From Acinetobacter higginsii (GTDB lineage Bacteria > Pseudomonadota > Gammaproteobacteria > Pseudomonadales > Moraxellaceae): 64,000 bases of DNA. A model generated the notes under the pieces. It was not told where the DNA came from. It worked only from the letters and a program-made list of their open reading frames with translations, and ran no database searches. A program made the position numbers and the translations under genes. Each line of letters opens with the position of its first letter. Within the stretch, counting starts at the first letter, position 1. The stretch spans positions 2,537,387-2,601,386 of the forward strand of contig NZ_KB850072.1 in assembly GCF_000369525.1 (NCBI RefSeq). The letters run 5' to 3'. This document shows positions 36,274 to 45,775 of the stretch, piece after piece.

Positions 36274-36304
36274 ATGCCGAGCAATCCCATGATTGCCTCG
36301 GCAT
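36274..36304 (+). other. Hairpin in the betB-betA gap
   Basis: ATGCCGAG plus CAATC (36274-36286) pairs with GATTG and CTCGGCAT (36291-36304), one bulged base, no U-tract. It could stabilise the betB message or adjust betA expression; it is unlikely to stop transcription fully. Confidence 0.5.
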
Positions 36305-36329
36305 CCTCAAGAATAGAAAAGGGATAACG

Positions 36330-38024
36330 ATGAATACTCAAGCATATGACTACATTATCATTGGCGCAGGATCTGCCGGAAATGTGCTCGCAACACGTCT
36401 GACTGAAGACAAAGACGTGACTGTTTTACTTTTGGAAGCCGGTGGCCCAGACTACCGTTTAGATTTCCGTACTCAAATGCCAGCCGCTTTGGCTTTTCCT
36501 TTACAAGGCCGTCGCTATAACTGGGCCTATGAAACCGATCCTGAACCACACATGAACAATCGCCGTATGGAATGTGGTCGTGGTAAGGGCTTAGGTGGTT
36601 CTTCATTGATTAATGGCATGTGCTATATCCGTGGTAATGCCATGGATCTGGATCAGTGGGCAACCATGAAAGGTCTGGAAGACTGGACCTATGCAGACTG
36701 CTTGCCGTACTACAAAAAAGCTGAAACTCGTGATATCGGTGGTAATGACTACCACGGTGACCAAGGTCCTGTATCCGTCGCAACCCCTAAAAATGGCAAC
36801 AATGTCTTGTTCCATGCCATGGTTGAAGCAGGCGTACAGGCAGGTTATCCACGTACCGATGACTTAAATGGTTATCAACAAGAAGGCTTTGGCCCAATGG
36901 ACCGTACTGTGACCCCAAAAGGTCGTCGCTCAAGTACTGCCCGTGGTTATTTAGATATGGCCAAAGGTCGCCCGAATTTAACCATCGTCACCCATGCCAC
37001 CACCAATAAAATCTTGTTTAATCAAAAACAGGCAGTGGGTGTGGAATATATTATTGGCGCAGACCAAGCCAATATGAAACAGGCACAAGCGAAACGTGAA
37101 GTCTTGCTCTGTGCAGGTGCGATTGCATCGCCACAAATCTTGCAACGCTCAGGTGTGGGTGAAAGCAACTTCCTGAAATCGATGGATATTGATGTCGTGC
37201 ATGACTTGCCGGGTGTGGGTGAGAACCTGCAAGACCACTTGGAAATGTACTTGCAATATCAATGCAAGCAACCAGTATCACTCTACCCTGCCTTGCAATG
37301 GTACAACCAGCCTGCAATCGGTGCTGAATGGTTATTCAATGGCACAGGTGTGGGTGCAAGCAACCAGTTCGAAGCGGGTGGTTTTATCCGTAGCTCGGAA
37401 GAGTTTGACTGGCCGAATATCCAGTATCACTTCTTACCTGTTGCGATTAACTACAACGGTAGTAATGCAGTAAAAGAGCATGGCTTCCAAGCGCATGTCG
37501 GTTCAATGCGCTCACCGTCACGTGGTCGCATTAAGCTGAAATCAAAAGATCCGTTTGAGCATCCAAGTATTCTGTTCAACTACATGTCAACTGAACAAGA
37601 CTGGCGTGAATTTCGTGACGCGATCCGTATCACTCGTGAAATTATGGCGCAACCTGCACTTGATCCGTATCGTGGTGAGGAAATCAGTCCGGGTAAACAT
37701 ATCCAAACGGATGCAGAACTAGATGAATTCGTACGCACCCACGCGGAAACAGCATTCCATCCTTCATGTAGCTGCAAAATGGGTGAAGACGACATGGCGG
37801 TGGTTGATGGTCAAGGTCGTGTTCACGGCGTACAAGGCTTACGTGTAGTCGATGCCTCAATTATGCCGTTGATCATTACCGGTAACTTGAATGCCACCAC
37901 GATTATGATCGCAGAAAAAATTGCCGATCAAATCCGTGGTCAAAAACTCCCTCGTTCTGACGCGGCTTATTACAAAGCGGGTACAGCACCTGTACGTCAA
38001 GCGCCATTACGTCCAATACAATAA
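36330..38024 (+). CDS. betA: Choline dehydrogenase
   Basis: Membrane-associated FAD enzyme (GMC family) that oxidises choline to betaine aldehyde, the first step before BetB. The N-terminal dinucleotide fold is YIIIGAGSAGNVLATRL at residues 8-24. The GMC signature GRGKGLGGSSLINGM is near 82 and the second signature GAIASPQILQRSGVG near 263. The C-terminal catalytic region has HPSCSCKMG and TGNLNATTIMIAEK. At 564 residues it is of normal length. A GGGATAA purine stretch precedes the ATG, and a terminator follows the gene. Confidence 0.95.
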   Translation: MNTQAYDYIIIGAGSAGNVLATRLTEDKDVTVLLLEAGGPDYRLDFRTQMPAALAFPLQGRRYNWAYETDPEPHMNNRRMECGRGKGLGGSSLINGMCYIRGNAMDLDQWATMKGLEDWTYADCLPYYKKAETRDIGGNDYHGDQGPVSVATPKNGNNVLFHAMVEAGVQAGYPRTDDLNGYQQEGFGPMDRTVTPKGRRSSTARGYLDMAKGRPNLTIVTHATTNKILFNQKQAVGVEYIIGADQANMKQAQAKREVLLCAGAIASPQILQRSGVGESNFLKSMDIDVVHDLPGVGENLQDHLEMYLQYQCKQPVSLYPALQWYNQPAIGAEWLFNGTGVGASNQFEAGGFIRSSEEFDWPNIQYHFLPVAINYNGSNAVKEHGFQAHVGSMRSPSRGRIKLKSKDPFEHPSILFNYMSTEQDWREFRDAIRITREIMAQPALDPYRGEEISPGKHIQTDAELDEFVRTHAETAFHPSCSCKMGEDDMAVVDGQGRVHGVQGLRVVDASIMPLIITGNLNATTIMIAEKIADQIRGQKLPRSDAAYYKAGTAPVRQAPLRPIQ

Positions 38025-38046
38025 GCAAGAAATTCCTTTAGGGGAT

Positions 38047-38070
38047 ACCCGAAGCTGAGCTTCGGGTTTT
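38047..38070 (+). terminator. Terminator after betA
   Basis: ACCCGAAG (38047-38054), a five-base loop and CTTCGGGT (38060-38067), followed by TTT. 23 bases after the betA stop and 18 before the next ATG, so it may be partly read through. Confidence 0.75.
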
Positions 38071-38087
38071 ACTTCATTCAGGGAGAA

Positions 38088-38873
38088 ATGATGAAAAAAA
38101 CCTTATTTTTAATTGCACCTTTGGCTTTTTATTTTCAAAGCACCCACGCCACTGAAACCACCTCACCCTACTCGGCCAATATCACTGCGGCCAGTCAATA
38201 CGTTTCTCGCGGTTTTCAACAAACTTGGGGTAAACCTGCCTTACAAGGTGGACTGGATTACAACCATGCCAACGGTTTTTATGCAGGGACTTGGGCATCG
38301 ACGGTAAGTGATCATTTTATTCGTGATGCCTCGGTCGAGTGGGATGTATATACGGGTTATAGCCGCAGTTTTGGTGATTTAACTATTGGTACCAAAGTCG
38401 CCTATTACTATTATCCTGGGGCAAAAACCACTGCGGATACCGGCAATACCCGTTTTGATTATGGGGAAATTATCCCTGAGATTAGCTATGGGCCGCTTAG
38501 CGTTAAATATGCGATGACCTATACCCAAGATTATTTCGGCAATAACTCGGATACCTTAGGCGTCGGTAACAATAAGCATTCACGTGGTTCAGGCTATTTG
38601 GATGTCAATTGGCACCAACCGATTACGCAAGGTTGGTCTGTCGATGCCCATTATGGTAATCAACGCATTAAAAACTTTTCTGCAGCCAGCTTCCAAGATG
38701 TCAGTTTTGCTGTCAACAAAGAACTGCCATACAGCCTTTCAAGCAGTTTGACCTATAGCAAAGCATGGGATAAAGACGGTTTTTATCAGCAATACAGCAA
38801 TGGTAATCCCAACGCCAAAGTCTCCAATCCAATTGATTCAACTGTGACCCTGTCATTGACTAAAAGTTTCTAA
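38088..38873 (+). CDS. Outer-membrane beta-barrel protein, TorF/TIGR02001-like
   Basis: 261 residues with a signal peptide (KKTLFLIAPLAFYFQSTHA, likely cleaved after THA) and alternating aromatic/hydrophobic strands ending in a C-terminal Phe (LTLSLTKSF), the usual barrel-insertion signal. The N-terminal mature part (SANITAASQYVSRGFQQTWGKPALQGGLDY) is typical of the TIGR02001 family of unknown function. It follows betA after 63 bases with GGGAGAAATG as ribosome site. It might act as a porin for choline or related compounds, but that is context only. Confidence 0.85.
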   Translation: MMKKTLFLIAPLAFYFQSTHATETTSPYSANITAASQYVSRGFQQTWGKPALQGGLDYNHANGFYAGTWASTVSDHFIRDASVEWDVYTGYSRSFGDLTIGTKVAYYYYPGAKTTADTGNTRFDYGEIIPEISYGPLSVKYAMTYTQDYFGNNSDTLGVGNNKHSRGSGYLDVNWHQPITQGWSVDAHYGNQRIKNFSAASFQDVSFAVNKELPYSLSSSLTYSKAWDKDGFYQQYSNGNPNAKVSNPIDSTVTLSLTKSF

Positions 38874-38900
38874 TCCTAGCTAGATCAAGTCTTCTGACAT

Positions 38901-38932
38901 AAAAAAGCCGCTTCACTGCAAGCGGCTTTTTA
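38901..38932. terminator. Bidirectional terminator
   Basis: An A-run, AGCCGCTT, a six-base loop, AAGCGGCT and a T-run. It separates the barrel gene (plus) from the dehydrogenase gene (minus). Confidence 0.88.
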
Positions 38933-38944
38933 AAATCTTGGATA

Positions 38945-40120
38945 TTAAGGCTTGATCAGTTCAATCGTTGAACCTGCACGTTTTGGATCAATCAGAATTT
39001 TGGCATGTTGCTCTGGATCACGCAGCGCCTCAAAAGCATTGCCGACGCCTTCCAAACCGACCACACCCGTGATCAATGGTGAACAATCAACTTTACCTTC
39101 CGCAATCATATGCAGGGTGTCACGGAACTCAAGTGGGGTATAACCCAGCACATACTGGATTTCCAATTCTTTATTGATCGCCAACGCAGGTTCGATCTTG
39201 TCACTTTGCATACAAACCCCCACCCCAACAATACGTGAGAATAGCGGTGCACCTTCCAAGATCTGCTGCATAATCCCAGCCACACCCACGCACTCAAAAA
39301 TCACCGGACGTTTTGGCAGTAACCCGAGTTTATCCCCGACACGCATGGCATTCACCCACGGTAATGAGTAGGTCTGAACCTTATCAAAAATCCCCATGCC
39401 CATATTAATCGCTTCTGAGACATTGCCTAATAAGCCAAGCTCTTTCCAACTGCTAAATGGCGATTGCTGTTTAGGGTCAATCAAGATATCTGCACCACAC
39501 TGCTCGGCCAAGCGACGGCGATTCGGTGAAAAATCACTGGCGACTACGGTTTTGACACCCGCTGCTTTGAGCATAATAATCACACCCAAACCGACAGGGC
39601 CACAGCCAATCACGATGGCAGGCTCATTTTTCTTGATTCGACTACGACGTACTGCATGCAGCGCAACAGCCATCGGCTCAGTCAGTGCGGCACTGTCCGC
39701 ATCTAAACCATTCGGCACTTCAAACATCAGACTGGATTGCACCAAGACCTGTTCTGCATAACCACCTGAAGCACTCGGTGACAGCCCTGTCGGCACATAG
39801 CCTTGTGGATCGACATTTAATAAAGGCATAGCACAAACCAAAGTATCGGCTTTCAATTTACGGCGTGTTTTTGGGCCGTAATCCAAGACTTTGCCGCAGA
39901 ACTCATGCCCGAAAACCAATTTATCCGAGGACTTTGCCACCCCATTAAAGCCAACTCGCGCTGCCAAATCATGCATATGATCGCAGTGATGTTGCATGTG
40001 TAAATCAGAACCACAGATACCACAACGTACCACTTCAAGTAAGACTTGCCCCTTCGCAGGAACCAATTGAAGGCTGTCTTCCAGTTTTAACTCAGCGTTA
40101 TGACAAATCAGAGATTTCAT
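38945..40120 (-). CDS. Zinc-type medium-chain alcohol dehydrogenase
   Basis: 391 residues from the ATG at 40120, chosen because AAGGAA lies just upstream; a frame ten codons longer exists. Catalytic-zinc motifs are present (GICGSDLH and GHEF) and the NAD(P) fold is VIGCGPVGLGVI. The lobe that normally carries four structural-zinc cysteines instead reads DYGPKTRRKLKADTLVCAMPLL and lacks them. Substrate unknown: an aliphatic alcohol or diol oxidation is plausible. It stands alone, facing away from the NAD salvage locus. Confidence 0.87.
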   Translation of the reverse strand: MKSLICHNAELKLEDSLQLVPAKGQVLLEVVRCGICGSDLHMQHHCDHMHDLAARVGFNGVAKSSDKLVFGHEFCGKVLDYGPKTRRKLKADTLVCAMPLLNVDPQGYVPTGLSPSASGGYAEQVLVQSSLMFEVPNGLDADSAALTEPMAVALHAVRRSRIKKNEPAIVIGCGPVGLGVIIMLKAAGVKTVVASDFSPNRRRLAEQCGADILIDPKQQSPFSSWKELGLLGNVSEAINMGMGIFDKVQTYSLPWVNAMRVGDKLGLLPKRPVIFECVGVAGIMQQILEGAPLFSRIVGVGVCMQSDKIEPALAINKELEIQYVLGYTPLEFRDTLHMIAEGKVDCSPLITGVVGLEGVGNAFEALRDPEQHAKILIDPKRAGSTIELIKP

Positions 40121-40475
40121 AGGATGCTTTCCTTTTTGTTTTATTCCCATTGTTCGCTTTTAGCACTTTGACCCGTTGCTGTACCAAGCAAACAACACAT
40201 GACTCAATCCTGACAAGGATAATTGTCAAAAACTATGACCTAAATATCAATATATCGCAGTAATAAAGTCAGCAAATGATGTATTTTAAAATCGCTCAAT
40301 TGATTCAAAAAAAGTTTAAAAATTATTCTCTTTTAACTTCAAATAGATGAATCTATTTTTCTAAATTGCTTCCCTATTTTTATTAAAACAATCAGATTTA
40401 AACCTTGCATTTAATAGTGTCTTTATGACACTATATATTTACTGGCTTTAAGCCACTATAAAAGAGAAACTAAAA
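40121..40475. other. Divergent intergenic region, dehydrogenase / NAD salvage locus
   Basis: A 355-base AT-rich gap. Its left part should hold the dehydrogenase promoter (no clear boxes seen). Its right part contains the NrtR-type palindrome at 40414-40434, then a second smaller dyad TGGCTTTAAGCCA at 40443-40455, 21 bases before the first salvage gene. Confidence 0.55.
40414..40434. promoter_or_regulatory. Palindromic operator, probable NrtR site
   Basis: ATAGTGTC-TTTAT-GACACTAT, perfect eight-base arms, 42 bases before the first gene of the NAD salvage cluster that ends with nrtR. NrtR repressors are known to bind such dyads ahead of nadV/prs genes. The specific assignment is inference. Confidence 0.6.
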
Positions 40476-41360
40476 ATGACGATTCAACTTATGACAGCTC
40501 AAGCCAATGTTCCCATCGAGTTTTTGCAGTTTTCAGGTGGTGAACGTCATATTCAACTACAACCTGAGTTATTGAACCAATTACAAGCTGACACGCAGAT
40601 CAAAGCCTCACTACAAAACAGCACTGATGTGATGGATTATCTATTACTGGAAAATGTGTTACTGCAACAAGGCACTCGCCTTTCGGTGGAAATCCCTTAT
40701 TTTCCCTATGCACGTCAAGACCGTATCTGTGCACAAGGTCAGGCCTTCTCTCTAGATTTAATGACCAAGCTATTGAATAGCAATAGCGAAAAATTTGCAG
40801 GACAACGTCAGAAAATTGTGGTGTGGGATTGTCATAGCCCAGTGACGCTTGAGCTGTTACGCAAAAATACCAGCTTCCAAACGGTGATCAATATCGAACC
40901 GATTGAGATTATCCAGCAAAGCCCAGCATTGATGCAGATTTTAAGCGCCGACAATACGGTATTGATCTGCCCTGATGCAGGCGCAACACAACGCACCCAA
41001 GCGATTGCAAACGGCATCAATCCGCAACGCCAACAGACCATTGACGTGATTCACTGTGAAAAGAAACGCGATCCAAGCACTGGAAAAATTAGCACAACGG
41101 CGGTGGATAGCCCTGATTTGACAGGAAAAACAGCCGTGATCACCGATGATATTTGCGATGGTGGTGCCACCTTTATTGGTATTGCCAAACAACTACGCAG
41201 CCTAAATTGCCAAAACATTATTTTGTATGTCACCCATGGCATTTTTAGCAAAGGTCTCGCGGTATTTGATGGCTTGGTCGATCAGCTCTTTACCAGCAAT
41301 AGCCTGCCACAAGCAGAAGCAAGCAAACTCAACATCATCAATTTTCAAAATCAAGATTAA
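40476..41360 (+). CDS. Ribose-phosphate pyrophosphokinase-like protein (NAD salvage)
   Basis: 294-residue PRPP synthetase homologue, shorter than housekeeping Prs (~315). It contains the ATP-side motif IPYFPYARQDRICA, the phosphoribosyl-binding loop VITDDICDGGATF and HGIFSKGL. PRPP is a co-substrate of NadV, encoded 18 bases downstream, so this copy probably supplies PRPP for nicotinamide salvage, as in other nadV-prs clusters. GAGAAA lies about 10 bases before the ATG. A second housekeeping prs is expected elsewhere in the genome. Confidence 0.88.
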   Translation: MTIQLMTAQANVPIEFLQFSGGERHIQLQPELLNQLQADTQIKASLQNSTDVMDYLLLENVLLQQGTRLSVEIPYFPYARQDRICAQGQAFSLDLMTKLLNSNSEKFAGQRQKIVVWDCHSPVTLELLRKNTSFQTVINIEPIEIIQQSPALMQILSADNTVLICPDAGATQRTQAIANGINPQRQQTIDVIHCEKKRDPSTGKISTTAVDSPDLTGKTAVITDDICDGGATFIGIAKQLRSLNCQNIILYVTHGIFSKGLAVFDGLVDQLFTSNSLPQAEASKLNIINFQNQD

Positions 41361-41378
41361 AGCAAAAGGCCGATAAAA

Positions 41379-42866
41379 ATGAGTATTAAAATTAACCCAC
41401 TCAATGCAATTGATTTCTATAAAGCAGACCACCGTCGCCAGTATCCAGTGGGAACTGAATACGTCTATGCCAACTTTACCCCGCGTTCATCACGTTTAGC
41501 CAAAATGCTGCCTGACTTTGATGACAAGATTGTGTTCTTTGGTCTGCAAGGCTTTATCAAACACTTTCTGATTGAAACTTGGAATGAAGGCTTCTTCAAT
41601 CAAGCTAAAGCCAAAGTGGTGGCAGCCTATAAACGCCGTATGGACAACGCTTTAGGTGAAGGTGCTGTGCCCGTCGAGCACATCGAAGCCTTGCACGATC
41701 TTGGTTATTTACCATTAAAAATTAAAGCCTTGCCAGAAGGTAGCCGCGTCAATATCAAAGTACCAGTATTGACCATCATCAATACTGATCCGAATTTCTT
41801 TTGGTTAACCAACTATATTGAAACCGTGCTCAGTGCCGAACTCTGGAAAAGCTGTACCACCGCCAGCATTGCCTATGAATACAAACGCTTGTTGACCCAA
41901 TATGCAGAAAAAACAGGTGCACCTTTAGACTTTGTTGCTGTTCAAGGCCATGATTTTAGTAGCCGTGGGATGAGTGGGATCTATGATGCAGCCCAATCAG
42001 GCGTGGGGCACTTGACCAGTTTTATCGGTACCGATTCAGTTGCATCAATTGACTATGCTGAAGAATATTATAACGCCACTGGTGTCGTCGGTGTTTCAGT
42101 GCCTGCAACAGAACACAGTGTAATGTGTATGGGCAGTGAAGAAAGTGAAATCGAGACCTTTAGACGTTTGATCTGTGAACTCTATCCTACCGGTGTGGTC
42201 AGTATCGTCTCAGATACTTGGGATTTCTGGCGTGTGATTACCGAGTTTAGCGTGGAATTAAAAGCAGAGATTTTAAAACGCCAACCGAATGCCCTCGGAC
42301 TCGCCAAAGTGGTGTTTCGTCCCGACTCAGGTGATCCCGTGAAAATTATCTGTGGCGATCCTGATGCAGAGCGAGATAGTCCCGCTTATAAAGGTGCAGT
42401 GCAATGTTTATGGGAGATTTTTGGTGGTACCGAAACAGCGCAAGGCTATAAAGTACTAAATGAGCGTGTTGGCTTAATCTATGGTGACTCAATTACCCTA
42501 GAACGTGCACAAAATATCTTAAACGGTTTGGAAGCCAAAGGCTTTGCTTCCAACAATCTGGTTTTTGGAATTGGCAGCTATACCTATAACTATTTGACTC
42601 GCGATAGCTTTGGTTTTGCGGTAAAAGCCACTTGGGGACAGGTCAATGGCGTCGGTCGCGAACTGTTTAAAGACCCAGTGACCGACTCGGGTGTTAAGAA
42701 ATCAGCCAAGGGCTTATTACGGGTTGAACAAACCGAAAATGGTTTTGAGCTCTTTGATCAACAAAGCTTTGAACAGGAGAAGATGGGGGCACTGCAAACA
42801 GTATTTGAAAATGGTCAATTGTTAAGAGAATGCTCGCTTGATCAAATTCGGGAGAGATTGGTCTAA
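41379..42866 (+). CDS. nadV: Nicotinamide phosphoribosyltransferase
   Basis: Converts nicotinamide and PRPP to nicotinamide mononucleotide, the entry of the one-step salvage route to NAD. 495 residues, the usual length of bacterial NadV/Nampt. Recognisable regions are NAIDFYKADHRRQYP at the start, VQGHDFSSRGMSG, VSDTWDFWRVITE and VVFRPDSGDPVKI, the last two lining the phosphate and nicotinamide pocket. It is co-transcribed with the prs-like gene (18-base gap) and is followed by nrtR after a 328-base gap. Confidence 0.95.
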   Translation: MSIKINPLNAIDFYKADHRRQYPVGTEYVYANFTPRSSRLAKMLPDFDDKIVFFGLQGFIKHFLIETWNEGFFNQAKAKVVAAYKRRMDNALGEGAVPVEHIEALHDLGYLPLKIKALPEGSRVNIKVPVLTIINTDPNFFWLTNYIETVLSAELWKSCTTASIAYEYKRLLTQYAEKTGAPLDFVAVQGHDFSSRGMSGIYDAAQSGVGHLTSFIGTDSVASIDYAEEYYNATGVVGVSVPATEHSVMCMGSEESEIETFRRLICELYPTGVVSIVSDTWDFWRVITEFSVELKAEILKRQPNALGLAKVVFRPDSGDPVKIICGDPDAERDSPAYKGAVQCLWEIFGGTETAQGYKVLNERVGLIYGDSITLERAQNILNGLEAKGFASNNLVFGIGSYTYNYLTRDSFGFAVKATWGQVNGVGRELFKDPVTDSGVKKSAKGLLRVEQTENGFELFDQQSFEQEKMGALQTVFENGQLLRECSLDQIRERLV

Positions 42867-43194
42867 GCAATATCAAGACCTCTAATTTGCAGTTCATCTA
42901 CGTTACATCATGACAGGCGGCATGGATGCCGCGCATTTAACAATCTTGCACGAAATTCAGAATGCTATTTTGAACTGGGCTCAGGATGCAGCATCAACTA
43001 ACCGCAGCAATGAACAGTTTTTGCTTAGGCCTTATCCCCAAAAGTATGCAATTGCCAATACACAAAAGTTTTGATTTCTCGATGACGAATGTTGCTATGC
43101 CGAAACAAGCAGAACTATTTTTCATTTATAAACAGCACATTCAAATCTATAAAAACCTTTATACTTGACTCACTCATCCATGAGATAACGCCAA
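42867..43194. other. Intergenic region nadV / nrtR with GC-rich inverted repeat
   Basis: No convincing gene. At 42917-42932 there is a perfect dyad GCGGCAT-GG-ATGCCGC, GC-rich against the AT-rich background and possibly a remnant of an exchanged element. Just before nrtR there is CTCAT-CC-ATGAG at 43173-43184, which might be a second regulatory dyad. No terminator with a clear U-run was found for nadV. Confidence 0.4.
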
Positions 43195-43950
43195 ATGACC
43201 TATACGTCCGAACAGGAATACCTTGCCCACTACCGAAAAACAGACTATGACACCCCACTGTTTACAGTCGATATGGCAATTTTTTCTGTGGCAAAAGGTC
43301 AATTACAGGTCTTAATGATTCAGCGCTCCAACTTTCCCGAAAAAGGCAAATGGGCGCTACCAGGTGGTTTTGTCGATTTAAAAACCGACCCAGACTTAAT
43401 GGCAACAGCCCACCGCAAACTACTTGAAAAAACAGGGATTCATTCCCCTTACCTAGAACAAGTCGAAACCATTGGCAATCAACATCGTGATCCACGCGGC
43501 TGGTCCATTACCGCTTTATATTTTGCCCTGATTGATTTTGACAAATTCGAAATTCAAGCAAGTCACACCACTGAGCATAGTCAATGGCTTCCAATCGATC
43601 AGGCATTACAGCTGGATTTAGCTTTTGATCATCAACAGCTACTCCAACTCGCTTATGATCGCCTTGGCAATAAAACCCGTTACACCGCTCTACCCGCCAG
43701 TCTCATGCCTGAGCTTTTTACCCTGACCGAATTACAAACCATTTATGAAATTATTTTAGGTCATACATTAGAAAAAAAATCATTCAGACGGCGTATGCAG
43801 GAAGCAGGTGCAGTTGAAGAAACGGGACAGCAAAAAATTGTCGGCAAGCGCCCTGCTCAATTGTTTCGCTATGCACTGGAAAATTATAACTTCACCTTTC
43901 CACGTATGTTGGAAACGCCACGCAACAACGCTGAAAATGAAAAGAGCTAA
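43195..43950 (+). CDS. nrtR: NrtR, Nudix-related regulator of NAD metabolism
   Basis: A 251-residue transcriptional regulator with an N-terminal Nudix-like sensor domain (residues ~20-150) and a C-terminal winged helix (LTELQTIYEIILGHTLEKKSFRRRM, ~175-210). The Nudix box GGFVDLKTDPDLMATAHRKLLEKTG lacks several catalytic glutamates (HRKLLEK where REL-EE is expected). This fits a ligand sensor binding ADP-ribose-type metabolites rather than a hydrolase. Its place behind prs/nadV and the palindrome ahead of that operon support control of NAD salvage. Confidence 0.9.
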   Translation: MTYTSEQEYLAHYRKTDYDTPLFTVDMAIFSVAKGQLQVLMIQRSNFPEKGKWALPGGFVDLKTDPDLMATAHRKLLEKTGIHSPYLEQVETIGNQHRDPRGWSITALYFALIDFDKFEIQASHTTEHSQWLPIDQALQLDLAFDHQQLLQLAYDRLGNKTRYTALPASLMPELFTLTELQTIYEIILGHTLEKKSFRRRMQEAGAVEETGQQKIVGKRPAQLFRYALENYNFTFPRMLETPRNNAENEKS

Positions 43951-43989
43951 GATATTTCTAGCTTAGCTCCAATTACTGATCGTTTAAGT

Positions 43990-45594
43990 TTACTTCCACG
44001 TTTGACGAATTAAGTCCACCGCTTTTTCAGCAATCATAATCGTCGGTGCATTGGTATTACCATTCACCACGGTTGGCATAATGGAGGCATCAATAACTCG
44101 CAGTCCCTCAATACCATAGACTTTCAGTTCAGGATCAACCACGGCCATCTCATCCACACCCATTTTACAACTGCCGACTGGGTGATACACCGTATCGACA
44201 CGTTGGCGTAAAATCTCACGAATTTCATCATCAGACTGCACATTGGCGGTAAACATATCCTCTTTAATTTTTTCACTTAAAGCGGGTGCGTTCATTAACT
44301 TTTGCGTGACTTTATAACCATCGACCATATCCTGAAGATCCTGTTCATCCTCAAGGAATTTAAAGTCAATCAGCAATGGATCATCCACATGTTTACCACT
44401 GAGTTTGACTGAACCACGCGCACGCGGATTCAACAAACAGACGTGGCATGAAATCCCGTGTCCCATATGCATGGTGCGCGCATGGTTATCTACCACAGCA
44501 ATCACAAAATGCAGTTGTAAGTTTGGCTTATCCAGCTCAGGACGAGTTTTTAAGAAACCACCACACTCAGCAAAATTGGTGGTGATCAAACCGCGACGCT
44601 CTTTACGATAACGTCCAATCTGCTTGACTAGATCTAGGCTTCCACCCACTGACACCCCAAAGGTTCCCTCCATTTGCTTGGTCTTATAAGCAAAAATAAA
44701 GTCTGGATGGTCATGCAGGTTTTCACCCACACCGGCCAAATCTTTAACGACAGCAATACCGTGCTTTTCAAGCTCTTGACGTGGACCAATACCAGATAGC
44801 ATCAAGACTTGTGGTGACTGGAATGCCCCTGCTGACAATAAGACTTCCTTCTTGGCACGAACAACCGTGCTTTGTCCATTGTGTTTATATTCGACCCCAA
44901 CAGCACGACCATTTTCAATCACAATTTTTGACACCAAGGCTTTGGTAATCACATGTAGATTGGTGCGCTGGCCTAAATGAGGAAATAAATAACCTCGGGC
45001 AGCACTCCAGCGTTCACCATTTTTTTGCGTGACCTGATATACCCCAAGTCCTTCTTGTTCTGCGCCATTGAAGTCATCATTTAGCGGATAATTCACCTGC
45101 TTCGCAGCTTCAACAAAAGTTTTTTGATAAGGGTTATCTGAACGTAATTCACTGACATTAAGTGGACCATGCTGCCCATGATATTCATTACGAATACGCT
45201 CGTTATGCTCTGATTTTATAAAATATGGCAAAACATCATCATAAGACCATCCCGCATTACCCAAAGCAGCCCAATGATCGTAGTCACTGCGATGCCCACG
45301 GATATACACCATTGCATTGATGGCAGAACTACCACCTAAGCACTTACCTCGCGGTTGATAACCTTTTCGGCCATTCAATCCTTTTTGTGGAATGGTTTCT
45401 AAAGCCCAGTTATTAATTTTAGTCGGAATACTAATCACTGCTGCTGAAGGTGTATTCACCAACCAACTGTTGCCATCACCACCAGCTTCTAATAAACATA
45501 CCGAAATATTTGGATTTTCTGATAATCGCCCAGCCAGTACCGATCCTGCTGAACCACCACCTATAATTACAAAATCAAAAGCTGTTTCTGTCAT
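43990..45594 (-). CDS. GMC-family FAD alcohol dehydrogenase (AlkJ/BetA-like)
   Basis: An oxidoreductase of the glucose-methanol-choline family. The FAD motif VIIGGGSAGSVLAGRL begins at residue 9 and GKCLGGSSAINAMVYIRG follows near 80. GAFQSPQVLMLSGIG is near 258, and the C-terminal catalytic HPVGSCKMG and VVNGNTNAPTIMIAEK are intact. Started at the ATG at 45594 it has 534 residues; the frame is open 28 codons further upstream but that extension is not family-like. It is paralogous to betA yet distant from it, so an alcohol other than choline is the more likely substrate. It stands alone. Confidence 0.87.
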   Translation of the reverse strand: MTETAFDFVIIGGGSAGSVLAGRLSENPNISVCLLEAGGDGNSWLVNTPSAAVISIPTKINNWALETIPQKGLNGRKGYQPRGKCLGGSSAINAMVYIRGHRSDYDHWAALGNAGWSYDDVLPYFIKSEHNERIRNEYHGQHGPLNVSELRSDNPYQKTFVEAAKQVNYPLNDDFNGAEQEGLGVYQVTQKNGERWSAARGYLFPHLGQRTNLHVITKALVSKIVIENGRAVGVEYKHNGQSTVVRAKKEVLLSAGAFQSPQVLMLSGIGPRQELEKHGIAVVKDLAGVGENLHDHPDFIFAYKTKQMEGTFGVSVGGSLDLVKQIGRYRKERRGLITTNFAECGGFLKTRPELDKPNLQLHFVIAVVDNHARTMHMGHGISCHVCLLNPRARGSVKLSGKHVDDPLLIDFKFLEDEQDLQDMVDGYKVTQKLMNAPALSEKIKEDMFTANVQSDDEIREILRQRVDTVYHPVGSCKMGVDEMAVVDPELKVYGIEGLRVIDASIMPTVVNGNTNAPTIMIAEKAVDLIRQTWK

Positions 45595-45775
45595 CGCTAT
45601 ACTCTGTTTTTTCTTTTTAAAAAGTGGAAGCATTATGCCGAACACGGCATTTAAATACTGTTGTAGTTGTCTAACCAATTCATATCAATATAAGCAACTT
45701 AACTGGATCATCCTCAAAGCGCAATAGCCAAATCAAGCAATGCCCTTGCAGTAAAAATGCAATCTTATTTAAAAG

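Noticed and set aside
42986..43168. 60-residue frame between nadV and nrtR
   Set aside because: No ribosome site, no hydrophobic or domain pattern. Probably chance in a regulatory gap.
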